From: an uncultured Eubacteriales bacterium
GTDB taxonomy: Bacteria; Bacillota; Clostridia; Oscillospirales; Oscillospiraceae
DNA: 13,287 bases
Assembly (NCBI GenBank): GCA_900313295.1
Contig: OMQS01000146.1
Coordinates: 1-13,287, forward strand
Reading direction: 5' to 3'
The position numbers and the translations under genes are program-made. The notes below the pieces were generated by a model. It was not told where the DNA came from, made no database searches, and saw nothing but the letters and a program-made list of their open reading frames with translations. Below are positions 1 through 6,873 of this stretch, piece after piece; position 1 is the stretch's first letter, and each line of letters starts with the position of its first letter.

Positions 1-345
1 ACTGAATAGCCCGTGACCGCCGCGCTTTTCCGCCCGGGGTCGGTTGGCGATGTAGGCCATATAGCCGCTCTCGGATTCCAATTCATGCAGATGCGTATCC
101 AATGCAGCAGCAATAAACGCAGACGCCGTACCCCGATTGGGCGTCTGTAAGTAGTCGCTGTATTCGAACAATTCCTTTGCGCCCGGGAAGTCCTTCAGCA
201 GTTTTGTGAGGAACTGCATCTGTTTTTTGGTCACCGGCTCGGTGCTTTGAATAATCTCCACGCCGTCTCGCTTGGCAACATACTCCATGTATCTTGCCGC
301 ACGGCCTCCTTGGATGTACCCGCTTTTCTGTATCAGCCGTGCCAT
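1..345 (-). CDS. MobP3/MobL-type relaxase, N-terminal part (cut by window edge)
   Basis: The first 115 residues of a protein that runs off the left edge. It opens MARLIQKSGYIQGG and continues with a YMEYVAKRDGVE segment, an FPGAKELFEYSDY segment and YIANRPRAEKRGGHGLFS. I recognise this arrangement from MobL/MobP3 relaxases of Clostridial conjugative elements, which nick one strand at oriT and pilot it into the recipient. The catalytic HUH histidines and downstream domains lie outside the window, so activity cannot be judged. The ATG has a GGGAGGAG ribosome site 6 nt upstream, inside the end of the preceding RHH gene, only 3 nt away, so the two are translationally linked. Family call is from memory of related proteins; the gene itself is certain. 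Confidence 0.78.
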   Translation of the reverse strand, partial: MARLIQKSGYIQGGRAARYMEYVAKRDGVEIIQSTEPVTKKQMQFLTKLLKDFPGAKELFEYSDYLQTPNRGTASAFIAAALDTHLHELESESGYMAYIANRPRAEKRGGHGLFS

Positions 346-348
346 CGG

Positions 349-756
349 TTACTCCTCCCGGTGAAATAGCAACACATCCCTAAAGGAGATGCTGCCATGC
401 GTACCCGCCACCTCCCGGACACTGTTACCGCGCATTTTGTTGTACTCGTCCCGGGTCATGTCTATGTCGCCGCCCAGCAGATGGTTGGTCATGTTGTGCT
501 CCACCACCAGCTTGAACAGCAGCTTGCCCAGCCTGTCGCCAAACACGCCCAACGTACCCTCCAGCATCTCCTGCAGCGCGCGAGGCAGGTATGCGACCGA
601 CCGTTCGGCGTGCAGACGGCCACAATATTGCCGCAGGGCCTTCTCCACAAACTCGTTGCGGGTGGGACAATTATCCAGCTTATAGAATGCGTCCACCTCC
701 TGCCACACTTCGTCTGACAGCCACACGGAGTGACGGCTTTTTCCGTTTTTATCCAT
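349..756 (-). CDS. RHH relaxosome accessory protein upstream of relaxase
   Basis: 135 residues. The N-terminal part, about residues 8-48 (RHSVWLSDEVWQEVDAFYK, then CPTRNEFVEKALRQYCGRL), has the strand-helix-helix pattern of a ribbon-helix-helix DNA-binding protein. The rest is helical and rich in Leu, with no recognised domain. I start it at the ATG at 756, because AAGGAGGTG lies 7 nt upstream; an in-frame start 51 nt further up has no such site. It is followed after 3 nt by the relaxase and preceded by the repeat-rich region I call oriT. Small RHH proteins next to MOBP relaxases (MobC, NikA, TraJ type) bind oriT repeats and recruit the relaxase, so that role is inferred from position and fold. 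It may also repress its own operon. Confidence 0.75.
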   Translation of the reverse strand: MDKNGKSRHSVWLSDEVWQEVDAFYKLDNCPTRNEFVEKALRQYCGRLHAERSVAYLPRALQEMLEGTLGVFGDRLGKLLFKLVVEHNMTNHLLGGDIDMTRDEYNKMRGNSVREVAGTHGSISFRDVLLFHREE

Positions 757-783
757 TGAACTGCACCTCCTTCCATTGAGTGT

Positions 784-804
784 CAGAGCCTCCCAAAGGC
801 CCTG
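784..804 (-). other. Stem-loop in the leader of the RHH gene
   Basis: In minus-strand RNA CAGGGCCU pairs with AGGCUCUG (8 bp including one G-U pair) around a 5-nt loop. It ends 27 nt before the RHH start codon and has no U-run, so it is not a terminator. It could be a relaxosome hairpin, a binding site, or an mRNA-stabilising structure. Confidence 0.4.
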
Positions 805-847
805 CAAACACGGGGCAAACAGGCATTTTTACAAGAAATAGCGCCAA

Positions 848-878
848 AGCATATTCGTCTCCGCATGATCAGCGTCAA
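848..878 (-). promoter_or_regulatory. Weak candidate promoter for the RHH-relaxase operon
   Basis: On the minus strand TTGACG (873-878) is a good -35 element. The possible -10 elements are TATGCT (848-853, spacer 19) or AATATG (850-855, spacer 17), both imperfect. A promoter is expected in this stretch because a terminator lies upstream and the RHH gene starts at 756. The match is poor enough that the true promoter could be elsewhere in the region. Confidence 0.3.
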
Positions 879-970
879 TTTCAAAGTGCTGCAAACCTCC
901 GTGGCAGTCCGCACTGCGGGCTGCCGTAAGGGCCAATGGCGCAATAAAGCGCCAAAGGCTTTCTCCTGCC

Positions 971-995
971 CCGATTTCGGCGCACCGAAAATCGG
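971..995. repeat. Inverted repeat in oriT region with operator-like core
   Basis: CCGATTTCGG and CCGAAAATCGG are inverted around CGCA with a single-base bulge. The inner 12 nt (977-988, TCGGCGCACCGA) are identical to the core of the palindrome in the hipBA-like promoter (2557-2568, opposite strand). It may be a relaxosome hairpin, a protein-binding site, or both. Confidence 0.6.
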
Positions 996-1128
996 CCCAA
1001 AACCTCGCTCAACCTGCCAGGGCGCTATCCTTACCCTCCCGCGCTCCCACGAGGCCACACAGCGGCCCACAGGGGCGGACACGGGGCATCTCCTGCTCGG
1101 CATCTCAGCCGACATGTATCGGAGGCGG

Positions 1129-1161
1129 AAAAAGAGAGCCGCACCAATTGGCACGACTCTC
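1129..1161 (-). terminator. Intrinsic terminator after the hipBA-like pair
   Basis: Minus-strand RNA folds GAGAGUCGUGCC (1161-1150) with GGUGCGGCUCUC (1145-1134) around AAUU: 12 bp with three G-U pairs, followed directly by UUUUU (1133-1129). The G-U pairs become mismatches on the other strand, so the structure belongs to minus-strand transcripts. It starts 18 nt after the kinase stop codon and separates the kinase from the oriT/relaxase unit. Confidence 0.88.
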
Positions 1162-1179
1162 CAAATAGAATATTCGGTT

Positions 1180-2097
1180 TCACATCTCCAGCACTGGCGA
1201 AGTGTGCTGCTCCTGCTCCATCAGAAGTTCCAAGCTGTAATCCAAAATCTTCTCCTTGCGCTCGGTCAGCATGGTCAGATAGAATTCACGCTGGATCGGC
1301 AGTAGTTCCGGGGCATCTTCGAGAAAGTTATGGATCGCATCGAGGTCGATTCTTGAACAGACACGCTTGAGCGCCTCATTGCAATCCGGATTTTTCAGCG
1401 AGGAAATGTAATCAAAATAAGATATCTTTTTCCCGCCTTCTTCGATAGAGGAAGTTGGGAAGGTATAGATGCGCTGGTCGATTTCCGCTTCGTCTTGCAG
1501 CACAGTTTTCATCCGTTCCAAATCAAGCTGCGGGTACAGGCAGGAACCGCAGTCATAGACCGGCGCCAGCTCTGCCTGCTGCTTCTCCTCATCCACGAGG
1601 AAACCCCAGTTGCCGTTATGCCGGTCGAAGTTTCCAAGGAACGCATCCGCAATAAACATGTCCCAGAAAAATTGCCGCAGCTCATCGGAGGGATAAATAC
1701 TCTGCTCCTCGATGGCCTCCAGAATGGAGGACAGTTCTTTTCCATAACCGTTCTGTTCACTGTCGATGCAGGTATTCTTCAGATGGGCAAACTCGATGAG
1801 CCGTTTTCCGTCCTCTGTAAAATCCCGACAGGCAACTACCAGCTTTGTCTTGCCGCGGCTGTCCGTATAGTTTCCGAGGAGCGTTTCCTGTGTCCGAAAG
1901 CCCAACATTTCAAAGATATGACAGGCGACATATTCGCTGATGCAGCCGTTGCTGTAACTCATATCCCGATTTCGGCTGGGCTTTGGAGGGAACTTGAGCA
2001 TATAACTATGTCCTTGATAGGTGATATTGATTTTATTCCCATTGGCTCCGCCGTAGGCGCGGAAGCGGTTGACTGGGCAGTTGGTAAAATCAATCAT
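1180..2097 (-). CDS. Short HipA/CtkA-like serine/threonine kinase (toxin candidate)
   Basis: 305 residues. A Gly-rich loop GGANGNK (16-22) and Lys35 in YMLKFPP look like the ATP-binding lobe. GNFDRHNGN (155-163, Asp158) matches the HipA catalytic loop (NxDxHxxN in the family), and PVYDCGS (179-185, Asp182) matches the metal-binding Asp. The Ser-rich stretch around residues 47-54 could hold an autophosphorylation site. It is shorter than E. coli HipA (about 440) and seems to lack its N-terminal subdomain, like CtkA-type kinases. A strong site, GAGGGGGTG, precedes the ATG; the XRE gene ends 14 nt upstream, so the two form a hipBA-like operon. Targets of HipA kinases include aminoacyl-tRNA synthetases; the target here is unknown. 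Composition is less GC-rich than transfer genes (30 of 60 G+C at 1681-1740 against 39 of 60 at 5461-5520), fitting separate acquisition. Confidence 0.82.
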   Translation of the reverse strand: MIDFTNCPVNRFRAYGGANGNKINITYQGHSYMLKFPPKPSRNRDMSYSNGCISEYVACHIFEMLGFRTQETLLGNYTDSRGKTKLVVACRDFTEDGKRLIEFAHLKNTCIDSEQNGYGKELSSILEAIEEQSIYPSDELRQFFWDMFIADAFLGNFDRHNGNWGFLVDEEKQQAELAPVYDCGSCLYPQLDLERMKTVLQDEAEIDQRIYTFPTSSIEEGGKKISYFDYISSLKNPDCNEALKRVCSRIDLDAIHNFLEDAPELLPIQREFYLTMLTERKEKILDYSLELLMEQEQHTSPVLEM

Positions 2098-2111
2098 AGG
2101 TTCTCACCCCC

Positions 2112-2534
2112 TCATAAATATTTTGTGCGAAGATAATCAGCCTGCTCCTGCGTGATGGCATTGCTCCACTGATTGGAGTTAATCGCACTATACAATTCTC
2201 CCCACAGGCAGTCCATATAAGACACCTTGTCCTTTTCGCCCTGAATGTACTCACGAAGCGCTTTATCCAGACTGGCGGGCAGATCCTTTTCCAAATAGGT
2301 TTGGTCAGTCGGCTTGCCGCCATGCATTTGTGGTTTCTCCACGGTCAACGTAATGAGCTGCTCCATCGGAATACCCAGTGTGGAGGACAGCTTCATGAGT
2401 GTACCGGCACTGCATCGGGAAAGCGTTGTCTTGCCGGAGCAAATGTCCGCCAGCGTTGCCCAAGGCACACCGCTTTTCTTGGAGAGCTGGTAGCGGGAGA
2501 GGTTCTTTTCCCGCAGTATCTGTTGGATCGTCAT
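2112..2534 (-). CDS. XRE-family HTH regulator, HipB-like antitoxin
   Basis: 140 residues. Residues 1-62 form a Cro/C1 helix-turn-helix: TIQQILREKNLSRYQLSKKS, then GVPWATLADICSGKTTLSRC and GTLMKLSSTLGIPMEQLI. The remaining part, about 63-140, has no known fold and is charged; it may contact the kinase. I chose the ATG at 2534 because the HTH begins here and GGTGAT lies just upstream; the ATG at 2540 adds two residues and is also possible. The gene sits directly behind its own promoter and operator and 14 nt before the kinase, the usual antitoxin-first order. It probably represses the pair by binding the palindrome between -35 and -10. Antitoxin activity is inferred from the partner; it could equally be a pure regulator. 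Confidence 0.8.
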   Translation of the reverse strand: MTIQQILREKNLSRYQLSKKSGVPWATLADICSGKTTLSRCSAGTLMKLSSTLGIPMEQLITLTVEKPQMHGGKPTDQTYLEKDLPASLDKALREYIQGEKDKVSYMDCLWGELYSAINSNQWSNAITQEQADYLRTKYL

Positions 2535-2550
2535 ATACATCACCGCTCTT

Positions 2551-2579
2551 ATTATATCGGTGCGCCGATAATCAGTCAA
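2551..2579 (-). promoter_or_regulatory. Promoter of the hipBA-like operon
   Basis: Minus strand: TTGACT (2579-2574), 17-nt spacer, TATAAT (2556-2551). This is the best sigma-A promoter in the window, with one mismatch to consensus. The expected start of transcription near 2544 leaves only about 10 nt before the ATG at 2534. Confidence 0.88.
2555..2570. promoter_or_regulatory. Operator palindrome overlapping the promoter
   Basis: TATCGG and CCGATA are perfect inverted 6-mers separated by TGCG, lying in the spacer and touching the -10 element. A bound HTH dimer would block RNA polymerase, so this is the likely autoregulatory operator of the XRE protein. Its 12-nt core recurs exactly at 977-988. 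Confidence 0.72.
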
Positions 2580-2611
2580 GAGAAAACCTTGTAAACCTCT
2601 GCCTGCCATGC

Positions 2612-3616
2612 TTACATCTGCATTTCGGGAGTCTGTGATCCACTCTCCCGAAGCTGCCGGGCGTACTCGTGCAGGCTCATGCCGGTTTGCTGCTGGCAGT
2701 AGTCCTCCATCTTGCGTGCCAACACCTCCTGCTCAGCGGCGTTGAGATGATAGCTCCAGTTTTCTTCTGTGCCATCTCCTTTGCAGAGATTCAGCTCCAG
2801 TGTATCACAGGGGCGGCCCTTCTCGATGTCGTAGTTGGCATAGATGTTGAGCCAGTCATCGTTCTGATCGGTGCAGACGAATGTACCGAAGGCAGCATCC
2901 ACATCGAAGTCCGCCTGCAGATAAAAGTTGAGCTTGCCATCCGATTCGATGATCTCCTCACCGAAGGAAAAATTTTGTGCCGAGAGATGTCCCGCCGAGG
3001 TGATCTCTTTGCCATTCAGATGATCCAACAGTTTGCGCCACTTATCATCGACAGATGCGAATTGTGACCGGGTGGCGTGATAGACGGCTGTAGACACATC
3101 CTGCATGGCCCATGTTTTCCAGCCTTCTATGGTATGGACAGCGGAGAACTCCCGCTTGTCAAAATCCAAATCAAATACGCCGGTAACTTTTCCTGTATTC
3201 TCCATGCGCAGATGTATCAGGTGCCGATACTCCTCCGGCGTGATCGGCTGGGCCTGCGAATACAGAGAGATGAATTTGCCGGTGCTGCGATCTGTGCCTT
3301 TTAGATATTTGCGGAGCATCCGTGCAGTTCCCAATAGCTCCTCACCGGGGGTAGTTTTGTAATACCACTCCTGCCCGTTTTCCATCACATGGTAGGCCGC
3401 ATAAGTGCGGGCGGCTTCTTCCGCCTCACGGTTTGCGGCATCCTCGGCATAGATCTCACGGCTGATGCGCTCATACTCACGCTGCGGAAGCTGATTACAA
3501 AGCTCGTCCAGCACAGTTTCCAAATGCTCCTGCAGCGTCTCACCCTTGAGGTGCTTTTCAATGGCGTTCTTCCACCTCCGGTCCAGCCACAGGACGATTT
3601 CTTCATGCTGTGCCAT
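2612..3616 (-). CDS. Conserved ICE protein of unknown function, acidic
   Basis: 334 residues from the ATG at 3616; GAGGG lies 8 nt upstream of it, whereas the ATG at 3622 is too close to that site. No signal peptide or membrane segment. The N-terminal third (EIVLWLDRRWKNAIEKHLKG, then LETVLDELCNQLPQREYERI) is helical and charged; the middle contains HLRMENTGKVTGVFDLDFDK and the C-terminal half has FYLQADFDVDAAFGTFVC followed by DDWLNIYANYDIE, rich in strands and Asp/Glu. I recognise the type from Clostridial conjugative elements but know no function. It begins inside the end of the DUF6103-like gene (14-nt overlap) and is the last gene of the long transfer operon before the hipBA-like module. 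A cytoplasmic role, perhaps regulation or recipient establishment, is only a guess. Confidence 0.6.
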   Translation of the reverse strand: MAQHEEIVLWLDRRWKNAIEKHLKGETLQEHLETVLDELCNQLPQREYERISREIYAEDAANREAEEAARTYAAYHVMENGQEWYYKTTPGEELLGTARMLRKYLKGTDRSTGKFISLYSQAQPITPEEYRHLIHLRMENTGKVTGVFDLDFDKREFSAVHTIEGWKTWAMQDVSTAVYHATRSQFASVDDKWRKLLDHLNGKEITSAGHLSAQNFSFGEEIIESDGKLNFYLQADFDVDAAFGTFVCTDQNDDWLNIYANYDIEKGRPCDTLELNLCKGDGTEENWSYHLNAAEQEVLARKMEDYCQQQTGMSLHEYARQLRESGSQTPEMQM

Positions 3617-3875
3617 GCTCATCGCCCTCTTTCTGCTTCGTTACGGATGCTTTTGCAGGCCGCCTGGGTCTGGCCGCAGGAGCAGACTTACTGTCCACAT
3701 ACTCCCGCACCGCTTCCGGGACTTCCGATTCATAGAGCTGCTGCAGCACTTCCTCCATGCGCCGCTGCACGGAAGACCGCTGCTTGCGGAGCACAAACTC
3801 CAGCGCATCCAATTTAGCTGCGTCAAATCCGATGGTGATATTCTTACTTTCCAATTTCAGTTCCTCCTTAGTCAT
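3603..3875 (-). CDS. Small DUF6103-like protein
   Basis: 90 residues. Residues 10-55 (KNITIGFDAAKLDALEFVLR, then SSVQRRMEEVLQQLYESEVP) have a strand followed by two helices, an arrangement like RHH or related small dimeric proteins. The tail is Pro/Ala/Arg/Lys rich and probably flexible. I associate it with the DUF6103 family seen beside NlpC/P60 genes in Clostridial elements; that name is from memory. The start codon overlaps the end of the NlpC/P60 gene by 8 nt and a GGAGG site lies within that gene, so translation is coupled. Its 3' end overlaps the next gene. Function unknown; DNA binding is possible. Confidence 0.6.
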   Translation of the reverse strand: MTKEELKLESKNITIGFDAAKLDALEFVLRKQRSSVQRRMEEVLQQLYESEVPEAVREYVDSKSAPAARPRRPAKASVTKQKEGDEHGTA

Positions 3876-5019
3876 ACTTGATCCCCGGCACCTCCAGCCA
3901 GTGGCTCCAGCCCCGGCCCTGGAGCTTCGTTTTTACCACGCCGTACCGTGTGTCCATGGCCTCAATGACCTCACCGCTTCCAATATATACACCGATGTGC
4001 CCGGACTTCCACACAGCCAGTCCCGGCGTGTCGGGCATGGTCTCAATGCTGCCTTTGCGTCCGGCGTTATAGTACATACCGTCCGCCCCCACATCGGGCA
4101 TACCGTTGCTGCCGTACTGGATCTCCATAGTCACGGTGTTCAGCCAGCCGTATCCTTTGATGAGCCCCACGCAGTCGGTGGTGCGCCTGTTCAGCCAATG
4201 GGAACGGATGAAGTCGGCTTCATCCCCTACGCCCTCCGGGTATTGCGAGATCTTATATTGCAGCAGCTCCGGTGTCAGCACCTGGCCGAATGTACCCCAC
4301 ACATAGCCCCACCCGGAGTTCCATGCGTTGGCGGCATAGATGGCCAGATCTGCACTGTTCTTTGTGGCAGGGTCTGTAAACATGGATGCCTCCAGTTCCA
4401 TCGGCGCATTGCCGCCCGGCTCATAGGCTCCGTTGAAGGTACCGCTGCCCGCGCTGCCCATGACCATGGAATAGATCTTCACGGCATTGGAGCGTTCCTC
4501 TGCCGTGACCGCACGGCCCAGCCACACGGATAGCTGCGCATAGACTTCTTCCATAGGAAGCGGCACGGACACCTCATAGGTTTCGCCCGTCTCCTCCCGC
4601 ACCCTTGTCTCTGTTTCATAAAAGCAAGCCGCAAACGCCTCTGCATCCGCCTGCGACAGCGCATCCTCTCCAAAGCAGAGGACAAAGAAAACAGCCTTGA
4701 CCTGTATTGGATCAAGACTGTTTCCCTCGGCTTTTTGATTGACCTCGGCCACCGCCGCATCCAAATGGGCGAAAGAACCCCGCATCTGCGTGAGCTGTGC
4801 CCGGTATTCTGTCGGGACACTTGCGGACAGTTCCGTTCCATAAAATGCCGCCGATACGACAGCGCTGTTGTGCTCGGCTGTGCCGGAACCTACACAGCAC
4901 AAGAACGCCACCAGCAGGATCACCGGCGACAAAATCGCTGCCAGCACCCACCCGACTGTTTTGCGGCCCTTTTCGCTGGTCAGCACGGCGGTCGCCAAAC
5001 GAACAAGCTGTGTACTCAT
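3868..5019 (-). CDS. Membrane-anchored NlpC/P60 peptidoglycan hydrolase, VirB1-like
   Basis: 383 residues. A short cytoplasmic start is followed by a membrane segment at about 23-43, placing the rest outside. The NlpC/P60 domain fills the C-terminal part, about 225-378: the catalytic Cys is Cys283 in RTTDCVGLIKGYGW and the His is His341 in VWKSGHIGVYIGSGEVIEA; the third polar residue is not clear. The region between, about 50-200, is helical and may be a lytic or docking domain of unknown type. The enzyme would cut peptide stems of peptidoglycan to let the conjugation channel through the wall, like Tn916 Orf14. GGAGG lies 9 nt before the ATG, and the VirB4 gene ends 18 nt upstream, so it is in the same operon. 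Confidence 0.85.
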   Translation of the reverse strand: MSTQLVRLATAVLTSEKGRKTVGWVLAAILSPVILLVAFLCCVGSGTAEHNSAVVSAAFYGTELSASVPTEYRAQLTQMRGSFAHLDAAVAEVNQKAEGNSLDPIQVKAVFFVLCFGEDALSQADAEAFAACFYETETRVREETGETYEVSVPLPMEEVYAQLSVWLGRAVTAEERSNAVKIYSMVMGSAGSGTFNGAYEPGGNAPMELEASMFTDPATKNSADLAIYAANAWNSGWGYVWGTFGQVLTPELLQYKISQYPEGVGDEADFIRSHWLNRRTTDCVGLIKGYGWLNTVTMEIQYGSNGMPDVGADGMYYNAGRKGSIETMPDTPGLAVWKSGHIGVYIGSGEVIEAMDTRYGVVKTKLQGRGWSHWLEVPGIKYD

Positions 5020-5037
5020 GCAAGGTCACCTCCTCCA

Positions 5038-6864
5038 TCACCGCCCGCCAGCCGAGCCGAACAGCACCGCCTTATGCGTCGGCGCCTTCACCTCCAGATG
5101 GTACCGCTCCATGCCGCACTTATACAGGCACTCGCCACGCCTTGCCCGCTGGATGAGTTCAAACTCCGCCTCGTCCAGCTGCAGCATGTCCATGTAAAAT
5201 CGCTTGCCGATGGAGCCGGGATTGAACAGGAACTGGTGGGGCGGGATAGCAAAAAGCGGTTTTGTCATCTCCCGCACGCCCTCCTGGTCGAAATCTTCCA
5301 AGTTTTGAGAAGCCATTACCAGCGCCGAGTCCCGCTTGCGCACACGTTTCAGGCAGTTGCGGATGTACTCAATGGCCACCGGGTTAGACAGCCACAGGTA
5401 CAGCTCGTCCAGTACCGCCACAGTGTTGCCAGCCGTCAGCAGCCGGTCCGACATATACGCCAGCACATTGAACAGCAGGGCGTTCCGCAGGCTCTTAGCC
5501 GCCGTCAGCACACCGCCCACGCCGAACACCAGAAACCGGTCGCCGGAGATATTGGTGTGTCCGTTGAAGAACGGTGCATCCGCCCCCACGCACAGGGAAT
5601 GCAGGCCCAGCAGCACCTCCTGCAGTAGCTCCTGCGTGTACAGCGCACCCGGTTTGTATTGGGCCAGCTCCTCTTGCATGAGGTCATACAGATCGGAGAG
5701 GATGGGGTAGTCCTCCGGCGCAAGCTGGCGCAAGTCCGTCTCCTCTGTAATGCCCCAACGGGCATATAATTTGGACAGCATGATCTCTATGGTGTCCAGC
5801 TGCGGGTCAGAGAAGTCTTTGTAGGCCCGGAAAAAGTCCTTTAAAAAAGAAATGTGCCGAGCCAGCAGGGTGGACTTTCGGAAGGCCTCCGGAACTGTTT
5901 CATCCGTGGCGCTGTCGGCGTCCTCGTTCCAGCTCCGAACTTCTAACACATTGATGCGCTTTTCCCCGGCCATTAGGTCAATGAAGCACCCACCTAAGTT
6001 TTCGCACAGCTCCTCCAGCTCATGCTCGGCGTCCAGGGCAATCACCGACTTGCCCGCCTCCAGCAGATTGCAGATCAGCAGCTTGATGAGGTAGCTCTTG
6101 CCCTGGCCGCTGTTGCCCAAAATGAGGATGTTGGCGGAGGTCTTGTCGCTGTCCCGGCGGTCAAAGTCCACCACAATGTTGCTGCCGTACTTGTCTTTCC
6201 CAATGTAAAAACCGTTGGGATCTGTCTTGCCGGAATAGTTGAAGGGATAGAGATTGGCCACGCTGCCGGCGGGGAGTACCCGCTCGAACTCCCGGCCCAG
6301 CACATTACTGCCCACAGGGCTGACGCAGCAGAACCCCTGCTTTTGCCGCAGGAGCAGCTTGTCCACATTCAGCTTGCAGCGCACCAGCTCCGTCAGTACA
6401 TCCGTCTGGAGCTGACGAAGCCGTTCCTTGCTGTCTGCCGTCATCTCCAAATACACGGCACAGTGGACCAGCGGCTCGTGCTCCCGGTGCATTTTATGCA
6501 CCAGCTCCGCCACATCCCGCAGATTGCTCTCCGCCGCCACCGCCTGCCGCAGCTTGTTGGGGTCTGAGCCATCCAGCTTGTTTTTCTTGTTGGCGTTGTC
6601 GATGATCCTGTCCTCCTCGCCGGGGGACACCTGCCGGCAGTAAATGCGCAGCGTCACACCGCTTTTCTCACCCAGCTCCCGCAGGAGCGCCTGGGCCTCG
6701 GTGCTGGCCGGATATTCCCGCAGCGCCCACACGCAGCGGTAGGTGCTGCCGAAGATGTAATGATCCACCTCGAATTTCACAACCCCCGGTGCGATGCGAT
6801 CCAGATAAGTGCGGAGGAATCCTTCCTGTTGGGAAGGGGCCTTTTTAGAAAATGGATTCTTCAT
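5038..6864 (-). CDS. VirB4-like conjugative ATPase (CD1110 type)
   Basis: 608 residues. Walker A is GNSGQGKS (250-257), and Walker B is TVAVLDELYLW (481-491, Asp486-Glu487). A region GGVLTAAKSLRNALLFN (450-466) and the VMASQNLEDFD motif (516-526) fit the RecA-like core of VirB4/TraC ATPases. The first 200 residues are the N-terminal domain that contacts the membrane channel. It powers assembly and substrate transfer of the type IV secretion apparatus at the inner face of the membrane. All key residues are present and the length is near that of the family, so it looks functional. AGGAGG lies only 4 nt before the ATG. It follows the DUF3846 gene after 9 nt and precedes the NlpC/P60 gene. Confidence 0.95.
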   Translation of the reverse strand: MKNPFSKKAPSQQEGFLRTYLDRIAPGVVKFEVDHYIFGSTYRCVWALREYPASTEAQALLRELGEKSGVTLRIYCRQVSPGEEDRIIDNANKKNKLDGSDPNKLRQAVAAESNLRDVAELVHKMHREHEPLVHCAVYLEMTADSKERLRQLQTDVLTELVRCKLNVDKLLLRQKQGFCCVSPVGSNVLGREFERVLPAGSVANLYPFNYSGKTDPNGFYIGKDKYGSNIVVDFDRRDSDKTSANILILGNSGQGKSYLIKLLICNLLEAGKSVIALDAEHELEELCENLGGCFIDLMAGEKRINVLEVRSWNEDADSATDETVPEAFRKSTLLARHISFLKDFFRAYKDFSDPQLDTIEIMLSKLYARWGITEETDLRQLAPEDYPILSDLYDLMQEELAQYKPGALYTQELLQEVLLGLHSLCVGADAPFFNGHTNISGDRFLVFGVGGVLTAAKSLRNALLFNVLAYMSDRLLTAGNTVAVLDELYLWLSNPVAIEYIRNCLKRVRKRDSALVMASQNLEDFDQEGVREMTKPLFAIPPHQFLFNPGSIGKRFYMDMLQLDEAEFELIQRARRGECLYKCGMERYHLEVKAPTHKAVLFGSAGGR

Positions 6865-6873
6865 TTTTCCTCC

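Larger units (their letters stand above)
757..1128. other. Non-coding repeat-rich region, candidate oriT
   Basis: About 370 nt with no convincing gene, between the hipBA-like terminator and the RHH-relaxase genes. It holds several inverted repeats: 784-791/797-804, 904-908/913-917, TGGCGC 937-942 with GCGCCA 949-954 (perfect, 6-nt loop), CCGATTTCGG 971-980 with CCGAAAATCGG 985-995 (one bulge), and TCGGC 1097-1101 with GCCGA 1108-1112. AGCGCCAAAG is directly repeated at 840-849 and 948-957. The plus strand at 1026-1032 reads TATCCTT, close to the TATCCTG nick core of RP4-type MOBP origins, preceded by GGCGC and followed by a GCGC-containing partial inverted arm. Position beside a relaxase plus repeats support oriT; the nick site is a guess. 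Confidence 0.5.

Noticed and set aside
808..1088. ACACGGGGCA repeated at 808-817 and 1079-1088
   Set aside because: Only 10 nt, GC-rich and without further symmetry; may be chance in a region of similar composition.
783..1154. Minus-strand 123-codon frame and plus-strand 146-codon frame (865-1305) in the intergenic region
   Set aside because: They run through several hairpins and the terminator, have Arg/Cys-rich composition typical of chance frames, and have no good ribosome site or recognisable domain.
1495..2136. Plus-strand 213-codon frame opposite the kinase gene
   Set aside because: Shadow of the kinase, whose catalytic motifs are clear on the minus strand.
4735..5628. Plus-strand 297-codon frame opposite VirB4 and NlpC/P60
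   Set aside because: Gln/His/Arg-rich translation that mirrors the GC-rich codons of the opposite genes, no domain, and the minus-strand genes carry clear catalytic motifs.
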